From Apoderus coryli (Eukaryota > Arthropoda > Insecta > Coleoptera > Attelabidae), in assembly GCA_911728435.2 (NCBI GenBank), contig OU452201.1, forward strand, positions 6,820,001 to 6,884,000: DNA of 64,000 nucleotides. The letters are read 5' to 3'. Shown here piece by piece: positions 45,101 to 54,900 of this stretch. Position 1 is the first letter of the stretch, and every line of letters starts with the position of its first letter. The notes beneath the pieces are model-generated. The model was not told where the DNA came from, ran no database searches, and saw only the letters and a program-made list of their open reading frames with translations. The translations under genes were made by a program, and so were the position numbers.

Positions 45101-48100
45101 TTGAAATCTGGCAACACCAGTAGCTTTGACATAATGCACTGGTACAATGCAAATTAAAGTTTGAATAATTTTTGAATGGTTGTATTATTTTTATTTATTA
45201 CTCTGCAGATTGCCATCATCAGACTGATTTGTTTTCGTATAATTTTGTTCTTTAAATTTCTCCATGACATAAAATTTTATTATAAAAATCTTTTGCGCAT
45301 TTTGATGAGACAATGACAGGTATCTCATGTCTTTATTGTCATTATTATTTTAGAAATCAGTAGGTGCTCTGATTATAAGTATTTTAACTGTATTATAAGT
45401 GTACCAGAGAATACTACTTTTTTTTATGCTTCCTGCATAAAAAAAAAATTTTGATAGGTTGAATCTTATTCATTATTCGAGCAAAAACTTTTATAAATAA
45501 TGACATTTTTCCGTATACTGCCAAAAAAAGTATGTTTACTCTTATGCAAAATATCAATTTTGTACTTTTGACCAACCCTGTACAACTAAATTGAATTTTC
45601 TCGTGATGAATTGTATTTTTTAAACAAGCAAAAACTTTTATCAAGAATGACTTTTTTCGTAAACTCAACCTTAAAAGTCGATCCGTCCCTGTAAACGACT
45701 TACTAATCTTGTTATAAATAAATCAGATAGCCTCTGCAACAATCTCTTACCCCTCGGACACCCTGTATCACATTAGAGCGTTACCAGACCTTATTTCATT
45801 TTCGAGAAGCGACAATCTGGCAACACTGCTCCTAAAATAATATTATGTATAATATTAAAAATTTCGGGTTTGGAAAATACAGATTTGTAAATTGAATAAG
45901 TGCAGTGGATATAGGTATATTATAAGAAAGTAAGGTAGACACCGATCTAGAAAAAAAAGAGACTTCTTGGAAATCTGGAGGTAGTAGAACAAAACAAAAC
46001 ACACAAAATGCAGACAGTAAGGTAAAAAGGTAGTTCAGGATTCTTTTAATATAGTTTTATTATATGACGCTCATAAATGGGTTGTGTAAAATTTTGTTTT
46101 ATATAACAATACAAAGAAATGTTAAAAATATTATGTAGGGCTTAAAATGAAAAATTCACAAGACCCAATAATTTTGAATAGTTAATTGTTTCATTTTTGT
46201 TTTACAGGTACTTGTTAAAAATTCTAACGAATAGCCTTTTATCATTTTAATTCTCAAGCAAAGACTAAACAAAAAAACATACATAAAGATTCTTCCTTTC
46301 TCTCAAAATATACTTTTATCCCAGCAATGTACCACTAAAACGTTAAAATCGTCTATTTGAAACACAAAGAGTAACAATAGAATAGAGGAACGACTACGCG
46401 TAGAAGCACTGAATATACATATATGGGAACAGTAGGTTCGTATGGGGTGAGCTGCCAACAAAAAGGGTCCATAACTATAATATGTTTGAATAAAAAAAAA
46501 AAAAAAAGGAATTTTTTCTCATATACGCTCTCTCCTTCCCAAGTGCCTGGTATATTATATAAAAACCCAATTCGGAACAAAGGAATATCGAGGGCGATAT
46601 CGACAATAGTGATTGTCAACGGGGAATTAGACAACAAGCGGCGATACAAATATTAAAAATCGATATTTAATGAATCATATAGGCATAGTTGGAACAATAC
46701 CAGAGTGTTCAATTTTGAATAGAAAAATTTAGTTTAGTTAAATAAATATCTCTACTTTCTTAAGAAACAGTCAGGATTCTGCGCAAATCAACTACACCGC
46801 GTGTCAACAACGTTATCCTGACGGTTCCGAACCCTTGTGAGAACAAACCTAATGCCTACTTACTGTAATTCTTATAATAATATTGTTTATTGATATCTTT
46901 CGCGGGCCTATTTTAGCTTTATTTAAACATTACCTGTTGATTGAAATATTGTCCAAAATAACAATATTCAAAACAAAGCAACACAATTTAAAAGCGAGGT
47001 TAGTAATAAGTTAACATTAATCCTTACTAGTGCAAGCCACTCTCTAAAAGCTCCAATAACTCTGTCCTTAATAAAATGTACGTTATTTTAATATTAAATG
47101 CGCATGCTCAGATATCAAAACAAGGTTAACCGTAAGACTGCTAGACCTTATTTGTGAATGCAATATCTCTCTAATAGAGAGTTATTGTTACTCTTATAAC
47201 GTCAAGCAGTGATAGCGCCGTCCTTATTGGGACATGTACGCATGCGCATTTGATGTATTGAATAAGGGAAACATTATTAAGGTTTCTGCTGTTGCTATTT
47301 CCGCGTGCCTACTGCAGTGCACTATCTTAATCTTATTTCATGAGTTACATACATAAAATAACCTAATTTTTTTCAGTTTTTATCTTTTTCACCAAATTCG
47401 TGCTTTGCTTCTTTGTAGGTTAAATGTTATATTCAATTCAATCAATGAAACGGACATGCGCAGGTGTAAGATTAGATAAATAATGGAAAACCAAAGCTTT
47501 CAATAACTTTCAAAAATATACATGCCTGAATGCTTTAGCGTAATTTATATGAGGTCAGCAGGACATTAAAACGAAATTCCAATATATCTCTATTAACTTT
47601 ATTGTCTAATAGTGTCTCCTTAATTTTTATATTATTATTATTATTTATTTTAATATTTATATTACAGAATATGAAATAAATAGACTTGACGCCGCTGGTG
47701 GATATTTATATTTCTTTTTGTCACCACAAATTGACATTATTAACATAATTGTCATTCACAAAATCTGTCATTTGTCTTGCTTTAGACGGGGGTATCTATA
47801 AAGTTATTTATTTTTTCCAGACAAGGAAACTACCGCGCACCAAATGGCATGAACACGTCGGACCCGTCGTACGGTAGCGGTAACGCTCTCTCCACTGCAG
47901 CTATGGTAGCTGCAGCTACGGCAACTGCCACAGCTACCGCAAGTGTGGTAGCGTTACAAGAAAATGCGCAATTCAACAATCACCAATATCAACAAGGTGG
48001 CTATCAACAGGGCGGTATGATGCCCATGAATGGAATGAATGGTATGAACTCAATGCCCATGAACAATATGGCTAGTATGCAGCATATGGGTAATATGGGA

Positions 48101-51100
48101 GGTAAGTATGCAAAAACTTGTCTGTTAATGTCAGTCAAGCCTGAGATTAAAGCGCCTTGTAACGTTTATTTATTTTATTTGTTATTGTTTCAGGAATGAA
48201 CCCAAAGATGGGTATGCAGATGCAGGGTCCTGGGAACTCGGCCAGTAACATGTATCCCAGACGAATGACACCATATCCATCCCCCGCAATGCATATGGCG
48301 CAGAAACGGGGCCAACAACAAAGTGTACCTGCGGGTTACCAGAATGGTCCATGTCCTACTATGAATCCAGCTGCCATGAACCCCGGAATGAATCCTAATT
48401 TTAATCCAAATAGCCAGTATAATATTAATTATGCCAGTAGGCAGCCAAACTTTAATCAGTATCCGACGCAGCAAAGTCTGGGACCAACAGGAAACTTTGG
48501 ACCAGGTAAGCATAGTTTTTGAATGGAAAACATTCAACGAAATCTTAAAACCAGTTAATGAGTTTTCGATGTTATTTCTAGGTCCGGGCAGTATGGGGCC
48601 AGTCAATAACTCACGACAACTTCGCGGCACTGCTTCACCGTACTCTAATCATGGTCAGTTCTTCTCAGGTGGATCTGTCACCCAATACCCAACAAACCCT
48701 ACTGGCCAGTATACTATGGGTAATGCACCACAACCACAACAGTACAATCAATCCAACCAATTCCAACCGGATGTGTCGATGCGTAATACGTACCAACATA
48801 ATCCGATGCCGGGGAACCCCACACCGCCCCTCACGCCCGCTACTAGTATGACGCCGTATGTCAGTCCGAATGCGGATGTCAAACCGAATTTCAGCGATAT
48901 CAAACCTCATTTACCGATTCAAAGTAAGTTGAAGTCACACTTTGGTTTTGATAGAACGATTGAATTATGTTTACCGTTTATTTTTTCAGAAGAGGAAGAA
49001 CTCCGCCTAACGTTTCCCGTACGAGACGGAATAATTCTACCTCCATTCCGCTTGGAACACAATCTAGCTGTCAGTAATCATGTGTTCCAACTAAAACCCA
49101 CCGTACACCAAACGTTAATGTGGCGTTCCGATCTCGAATTACAATTAAAGTGCTTCCACCATGAAGATAGACAAATGAGTACAAATTGGCCGGCTTCGGT
49201 TCATGTTTCAGTCAACAATCAACCTTTGGGCATTGATCGAGGCGAGAACAAAACGTCGCACAAACCGTTGTACCTCAAAGATGTGTGTCAGGCTGGCAGG
49301 AATACCATACAGATCACTGTGTCAGCTTGCTGTTGTGTAAGTACTCTATGGCTTTTGAATAATAATATTCTTTATTGGTCTTTTAACAGTACAATAGTAC
49401 ATGCACATAGACAGGTCCACTTCTCACATAAACAATATTTATTATTATTTTATTATTTATTATAATTATTTAGTTAATATATAAATACAGAACAATTTAA
49501 TCAGTTAAACAAATATACAGAAAACACTGAAGTAAACAAACCAAATATACAAAAATCACTGAAGAAATCAAAACTAATATACAAAAACACTGAAGTAAAC
49601 AAAACAAATATACAAAAAACACTGACGTAACACTACAAATATAATAATAATACAAAAAACTCTGAAGTAAACAAAACGAATATATAAAAAACACTCATTA
49701 CACTATATTTGTTTTGTTTACAAATATACAAAAATCATTAAAGTAAACAAAACAAATATACAGAAAACACTGACGTAACACTACAAATATAATACTACTA
49801 ATACAAAAAACTCTGAAGTAAACAAAACGAATATACAAAAAACACTGAAGTAAACAAAACAAACTTACCAAATTTACATAAAAAACACTGAAGTAACACT
49901 ACAAATATACTGTAGAATACGCCAGTTATCAAAATTTGTCTCAACTTGCTCATAAACACAGTCTCATGAATGGAAATTAATAACTGATTTTCTCTTTGCA
50001 GAGCCATCTCTTCGTTCTTCAGCTGGTTCACCGACCGAGCGTTAGGTCGGTCTTGCAAGGCCTGCTACGTAAACGGTTATTAACGGCTGATCATTGTATA
50101 GCTAAAATTAAACGGAACTTTAACAATACTGGTGGAACAACTGGATCGAGCACGGAACGAGATGGGGTAGAGCAGACAGCATTAAAAGTGTGTCTGAAAT
50201 GTCCGATAACGTTTAAGCGAATTACATTACCCGCTAGGGGGCATGAATGTAAACATATACAGTGTTTTGATTTGGAGTCATATTTGCAGCTCAATTGTGA
50301 GAGAGGGTCATGGCGGTGTCCTGTGTGCAAGTAAGTCTTTATCTCATTTAAATTTAATTACCGAACTAATCATTTATTTTCTATTTCACAGTAAGCCTGC
50401 TCAGTTGGAAGGTTTGGAAGTTGATCAGTACATGTGGGGTATTTTAAGTACGACCACAGCTTCTGACGTCGATGAGGTGACAATAGACAGCTCAGCCAAC
50501 TGGAAAGCTACAAGAGCAATTAAGGTAAGCATGAAAATTCTTTATTTCAATGAAAATTGTGCTTTTAAAGATAATTTGGTCCTTAACTCAGAGTATGCGT
50601 TTTACCACTTCACCTAAACACTTAACGTAAGCTGTACTTAAATTAAGGGATACTTAAAGGTTACGGGATCTTTAAAATTAATTCGCTTGCACCGCTTACA
50701 TTTAAGCTAGCCTTTATTTAAGGTTAATTATTGGAAACACTTTAGAGATTTTAATAGACACTTGTTTCGATTGGCAGTATGACAGTTCTCAACGTGTATT
50801 CTAACCTAAAAATTTTGCATATTATCTCTATAAACATTATTTTATGTTAGCAAGCTCTGTAAGAAGAAAACGCATCGAATCGACTACTTTTCCAATTTAA
50901 TTACCCTTTTATTCCTTCAGGTAGAGGATGAAAGTGGAGAGTCTTGTGGCGGAAACAAACGCCTCAACATCAGCAAAGCAATGTCTCCTGGCAGCATGAC
51001 ACTACCAACGATGAACAATTGGGACATGACCCAGGCAATGTCCCCATATCTCACACCAGACATGAACAGCATTGCTAGTGGATCAATGATGAATGGTCCA

Positions 51101-51900
51101 CCCTCGTATGCGGGTAATAGTAATTCAAGGAACAGTATGAATGACATGTCATCACCGTATTCGAATAGTGGAGCTGATTATTTATCAGGAAATGGACCTT
51201 TGTCGCATTTGAGTGAATCTGTCAATTCGTTGGATCCCCTGAATGCAATGGAAAAGAGCCTCATTGAACAGGTATGTCGAAATCAATGTTAAAACTAGAA
51301 CAGAGCCTTCAGCCACACCTTTAGCCGATCCATTTAACACTTGAAAAGAAAAGTCATTGACAAATGCTTTAATTGTTTCAGATGCCTCATACGCCTCACA
51401 CTCCGCACACCCCTCACACGCCCCACACACCAGGTGGAGCAACAGGTCCGCCAAGCGTTCCGCCAGCCAACACGTCATCCAGTGAGTCTCAACCACATTC
51501 GAATGGTAATACACCAACCAACAACACAACCCCTAACACTAATCAATCAACAAATGCACCATCTACGTCGAACAACTCATCAAATAATGACAATTCAGTA
51601 CCTGACATTCCATCTGATTTGAGTTTCGATGCGGCCGCAGTGATAGAGGGCGATACCGGCGGCCAGGAAACGTCAAATGCTACATCCACAAATAATGACA
51701 TTTTGCCGTTTCCAAATCTTCAAGACAACGATGAGTTTAATGATATTTGCTCGTTTCAATTGTTACCTGATACTGTAGATACTTTGGAACTGCTGTCGTA
51801 TCTAGATTCGACGGAGTTGAATACACCTCCATCTAGCGGGAGTAGTTCGGGACACGCGAATACATCTAATAATGACGATATCCTGTCGCTGTTCGAGTAA
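39123..51900 (+). CDS. tna: Tonalli / ZMIZ-type SP-RING protein (whole gene, 10 coding exons)
   Basis: Joined exons 39123-39148, 42793-42999, 47821-48101, 48194-48505, 48582-48923, 48990-49336, 50002-50330, 50392-50524, 50921-51271 and 51382-51900 give 2847 nt in one frame (948 residues). All nine introns are GT-AG. In order the protein shows [10 protein letters not shown] and an Ala/Thr-rich run ([14 protein letters not shown]), both hallmarks of ZMIZ1/2; Gln/Met/Pro-rich low complexity; a PINIT-like domain (about 390-505); an SP-RING/MIZ finger (about 569-615, Cys/His ligands in CPITF, HECKH, CFD and CPVC); and an acidic, Ser-rich C-terminus ending DDILSLFE like the ZMIZ activation domain. 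Family knowledge: nuclear transcriptional co-regulators with SUMO E3-type fingers; Drosophila tonalli interacts genetically with the Brahma remodelling complex. The vertebrate TPR-like N-terminus is not seen, so a longer isoform may start upstream. Confidence 0.93.
39149..42792 (+). other. tonalli intron 1 (candidate)
   Basis: A 3.6-kb AT-rich intron between the candidate first exon and exon 2. It has many TAGGTAGGTACCTA-type short motifs and no coding exon or transposon with recognisable ends. Confidence 0.5.
42793..42999 (+). CDS. tna: tonalli exon 2
   Basis: Acceptor TTATACAG, donor GTAAAT. It encodes [20 protein letters not shown] and then WGVT, the [10 protein letters not shown] signature shared with ZMIZ proteins, followed by a Gly/Pro-rich run. 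Base composition is strikingly GC-richer than the flanks, as expected for conserved coding sequence. Confidence 0.93.
43036..43062 (+). ncRNA. Hammerhead-ribozyme-like core (degenerate), tonalli intron
   Basis: CTGATGA, an extra T, a weak 3-bp helix II (GGC ... GCT, one G-U pair) and GAAAC. Helices I and III are not convincing. It starts 37 bp after the donor site of tonalli exon 2. Confidence 0.3.
43186..43656. repeat. Long foldback element in tonalli intron
   Basis: Two arms of about 195 bp face each other around a ~75-bp loop. The left arm starts ATACAATGTGTCCACGG and the right arm ends CCGTGGACACCTTGTAT. Both arms contain CAGACGTTTTTATAAAGAAT or its inverse and, at the inner side, ATACAGGGTATATC / GATATACCCTGTAT. 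The minus frame 43666-43319 is a translation of one arm, not a gene. Confidence 0.9.
44233..44300 (-). repeat. tRNA-derived SINE fragment in tonalli intron
   Basis: The minus strand has a T-arm-like GTGGGTTCGATCCCTGC after AAGGTT, with GCTAGCGTGTGCTTTGTAGT before it, resembling the element at 14.1 kb including the flanking poly-A-like tract. The T-stem has a mismatch; it is not a functional tRNA. Confidence 0.5.
47821..48101 (+). CDS. tna: tonalli exon 3
   Basis: Acceptor TTTTTTCCAG, donor GTAAGT. It encodes the Ala/Thr run [20 protein letters not shown] and ALQENAQ, matching the Ala/Thr-rich stretch of ZMIZ1, then a Met/Asn/Gly-rich segment with repeated MNGMN and MGNMGG. Confidence 0.95.
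48194..48505 (+). CDS. tna: tonalli exon 4
   Basis: Acceptor TGTTTCAG, donor GTAAGC. It encodes Pro/Asn/Met-rich low-complexity sequence ([16 protein letters not shown]), typical of the central part of ZMIZ proteins. The minus-strand frame over this exon is a shadow. Confidence 0.95.
48582..48923 (+). CDS. tna: tonalli exon 5
   Basis: Acceptor ATTTCTAG, donor GTAAGT. It encodes [19 protein letters not shown] and [17 protein letters not shown], ending in [16 protein letters not shown]; the last part immediately precedes the PINIT-like domain, and its VKP and IKP positions could be sumoylation-type sites (inference). Confidence 0.95.
48990..49336 (+). CDS. tna: tonalli exon 6 (PINIT-like domain)
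   Basis: Acceptor TTTTTTCAG, donor GTAAGT after a Cys-Cys-Cys end. It encodes [19 protein letters not shown], then [20 protein letters not shown] and [11 protein letters not shown], the conserved domain lying directly N-terminal of the SP-RING in ZMIZ proteins. Confidence 0.96.
49500..49910. repeat. Minisatellite in tonalli intron 6, same monomer as at 13 kb
   Basis: About twelve diverged copies of the ~33-bp unit containing CACTGAAGTAAACAAAACAA and ATACAAAAA lie inside the 665-bp intron between exons 6 and 7. One stretch near 49690-49725 is inverted. The monomer is the one that makes up the 13.1-14.0-kb block. Confidence 0.85.
50002..50330 (+). CDS. tna: tonalli exon 7 (SP-RING/MIZ finger)
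   Basis: Acceptor TCTTTGCAG, donor GTAAGT. It encodes [30 protein letters not shown] and the finger [39 protein letters not shown] and SWRCPVC. The metal ligands expected for an SP-RING (Cys, His, Cys, Cys) are all present. This is the most conserved exon of the gene and fixes its identity as ZMIZ rather than PIAS. Confidence 0.97.
50392..50524 (+). CDS. tna: tonalli exon 8
   Basis: Acceptor ATTTCACAG, donor GTAAGC. It encodes [19 protein letters not shown] and [13 protein letters not shown], the continuation after the finger that in ZMIZ proteins reads [10 protein letters not shown]. Confidence 0.96.
50921..51271 (+). CDS. tna: tonalli exon 9
   Basis: Acceptor TTCCTTCAG, donor GTATGT. It encodes a Ser/Met/Asn/Pro-rich region with [17 protein letters not shown] and [11 protein letters not shown], similar in position to the KRCRTVSPAH-type segment of ZMIZ1. 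It may continue into a retained intron for 24 nt before a stop, which I treat as not used. Confidence 0.94.
51382..51900 (+). CDS. tna: tonalli last exon
   Basis: Acceptor TTGTTTCAG. It encodes five Pro-His-Thr repeats ([12 protein letters not shown]...), an Asn/Ser/Thr-rich linker, then the acidic end [29 protein letters not shown] and [10 protein letters not shown] with TAA at 51898-51900. ELLSYL and DDxLSLFE are the conserved blocks of the ZMIZ transactivation tail. Confidence 0.96.
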   Translation: MPHTPHTPHTPHTPHTPGGATGPPSVPPANTSSSESQPHSNGNTPTNNTTPNTNQSTNAPSTSNNSSNNDNSVPDIPSDLSFDAAAVIEGDTGGQETSNATSTNNDILPFPNLQDNDEFNDICSFQLLPDTVDTLELLSYLDSTELNTPPSSGSSSGHANTSNNDDILSLFE

Positions 51901-54900
51901 AGTTCCTGTTTTAATTTTCTACCCTGATGTAAATAATTATTATCTCTCGTGAGCGCCATGAAATTTACGCGTGTTACAGACCGTACTAAAGTAATTGTGC
52001 GTAGTTTTTGTAAAAGGACGTTCTGTATTCTTAAGCTCTTGCTCACATTCATTGATTCAATAGTGATGAATATTAAGAAAAAGATAATATTGGATGTGAG
52101 CTGTTAATTTTGTGATAAATAACTAAATAACAAACATTTTCAATAGAAAATTATATATCGATATATACTTGGTGTTCTTATTTTTTAAATACACATAGAA
52201 CGATGAAAATAGTCAAATCACAGGATCAATTCGGAGCTTTGAACACTGTATACAAGTCAAAAATATAATTTCTTTCAAATGTCGTTACGAAAACGTCAGT
52301 AGTGTCAGAACCATTTGACGGCCAACAATTTAGGTTATTGTCGCTTCTGTGTTATTCTAGAATCATTTCTAGTGCTAAATTCTCAAAAATTTTGACTAGA
52401 CCTTGTATAAACTTTGACATATCGCAGCATTATTATTTGTTTCTACTTTATCTGACATTCTGATGCCTATTTTCCTGTCTGAATTTTATTTGAGCACTTA
52501 AGAACAATAAAAACATGTCTCTATTTGTAAAACTCTCAAAATGAATAGTTGTACTAAAAATATTTGCGTAAATAGGCATTAGTATGTCAGATTATGTAAA
52601 ATCAAATAAAAATGGATACGTAAAGGATAGTATACAGGGTCTGGTCAACATTTTCGAAAATGTGCCAAGAAAAATTGGTTAAATTTTAAACCTCGATAGA
52701 AAATGCAAACGCAAACAACTTTTTCAAAATTTTAATAAATAAAGACACTTTTTGACATTTTAAATTTGACAGGTAAAGCAAGTTTTAGACAAGTAAAAAC
52801 CAACTGCGTCATCAAATTTGACACTGTGTCACTAATCTTCGGATTTAAGTAACATTTATCTGCAAAAGTAGGATTTATTTTTACTTTTTGAGAGATTGGT
52901 ATAACGTTTTTATTTTCCTAAATTTATTTTGTTTCACGAAAAACTATGTATGTCGAAACTTGAGAATTGGCATGGAATAAATTTAAATTTGCATTTTAAA
53001 ATAACTAAAATACACAAATATTTGATTTTTATTAAAATATTGCATAATTTTTTCTTCAAACCAACTTTATATTAAGAGAGAGGTTGATTATTCAACTCCA
53101 ATGGTCTTTCAAGTAGCTTATATGTTTCAGATACGTAAATATTCATCATCATCATCATTGCCACCGTTAGTTTTGAAGCAAAAAAAAGAAAAAGTTAATT
53201 TTAATTTTAATGCTCTGATGATGTATTTATACGAAACCTGAATTATTTATTTCTCGATCGTATTAAATTAAATGAATTTTAAAATATTTCTTCATGTTTA
53301 TTAGACTAGATGTTGATACTTGCAGGGAATAATACATCTTTCAGATGACTAGTTGCAGTTCATGGATCACAAATTAAAACGACACCTCTCTTTATTATTA
53401 TTTTTTAAGAAAATCGCAAAAAAAAAACCTTTTAGTATAAAAATCGTAAAAAAAAAGTCTTGTTCAAATTTAGATCTCACATTATCTTATTATGAACATA
53501 AATGCATAATGTTGTCTAAAATGAACGAATGAAATGAGTACAGAATGATGCATTAATGCCCGTTTACATCAACCATTTTGCAGCACCTAACGTTAGGGAA
53601 AGAATAAACCTGGTATTTAGTTTGCATTAATCGCCATTAATGTCATATAAAACTTAAAGTTAAGTCGAGTAGAAAGTTTCATAAAAAAAAAAACGTTAAA
53701 TCAGCAAAACTTTCATCTACCAAGTTGTTCAAAATATTATCAAGCACATCAATTATGAAAGGTTACACACAATAAATAAGCAATCAATATCACATCTGCA
53801 TTGTCCTATGTATATTTAAAAAAATGTTTCACCAGGTTACAAACCAAGGTATATATAATACTATAAATCAAATTAGCAATTATAATTAAGAGTAAGAAAA
53901 TAGATATATATCGAAATAAAATTTATTAGAATCATAGTAAAAAACACAAATAAATGGGAAATATTTAATAAGTAAATCAATACATAATATACAAAATGAA
54001 AGAGCGGCATTTGGGTGTAATGTTCCTTTAGTTTTCCTTATCGGTATAATATGCATATATAGGATGTCCCAAAAGTACATGAAATTTCGGCCAGTGATTT
54101 ACTTACCAGAAGTACTTAAACTAAGTCAAGTACTTTAAAAAATAATATTAAAACTTTATTTGGGACACTTTATATATTATATATAAATTTTATTTGTTTT
54201 GATGTTCTGAAGTATTATAAATTTTTAATATAAGATCTTGTAATATACACAAAATAGTTAACATTAAGAACAATGTTTACTAGACAAAGAAAAAACTAAG
54301 GGAATTTAATTAACGAAAATGATATACATAAATTAATAAATAATATACTTAATAGTAATTAATCGGCCAGTGTAGGGAATAAATCATAGCTCTTGTAAAA
54401 TAAATAGAAAAGAAAACGTAGAAGTTTCATTTTATTTAATAGTATTTTAAAACTTATAATGATTTTCTTGAAAACAATATTAAAGTTTTTTTAATTATAT
54501 GACATTAAAATTACATATTATAGCTCGAGTTACAACCTTCATATATTTTTTTTGTTAATATTTTACTTCAGTTGACCCCCCATAAACCAATTTAATCAAT
54601 AAGTTTGATTTGAAAGTCATTATAATATTTTTGAAAATGTTGCAGATATTTTGTATATATAATTATTGAAATAAAAGGAGAAAATTATCTAAAATTTGTA
54701 TTGTAGAAAAGAATATTAATTATAAATATATTATATATAATTTGGAACCAAAATTTGTTTAGGGAGTATTAGAAGACGATAATTGTTAATTGAAAATATA
54801 TAATTATTATATTGTAATGAAACAAAGCGTTTGTCGCGTTATAAACAATTTGAATATTAAGGTTTGATCTATTTTTTACTTTTATAAGAGGCTTACAACT

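Larger units (their letters stand above)
43000..47820 (+). other. tonalli intron 2, transposon-rich
   Basis: A 4.8-kb intron. It holds a hammerhead-like core (43036-43062), a foldback element (43186-43656), a tRNA-like SINE fragment (44233-44300) and, near 45,470-45,690, two diverged copies of a CAAAAACTTTTATAAATAAT segment also found in the foldback family. No exon was recognised inside. Confidence 0.7.

Noticed and set aside
45205..45235. CTGATGATGGCAATCTGC on the minus strand near 45.2 kb
   Set aside because: No GAAA box follows at helix-II distance, so it does not form the core.
48190..48630. 146-codon minus-strand frame opposite tonalli exons 4-5
   Set aside because: Antisense shadow of the low-complexity coding sequence; the plus strand has conserved ZMIZ sequence and splice sites.
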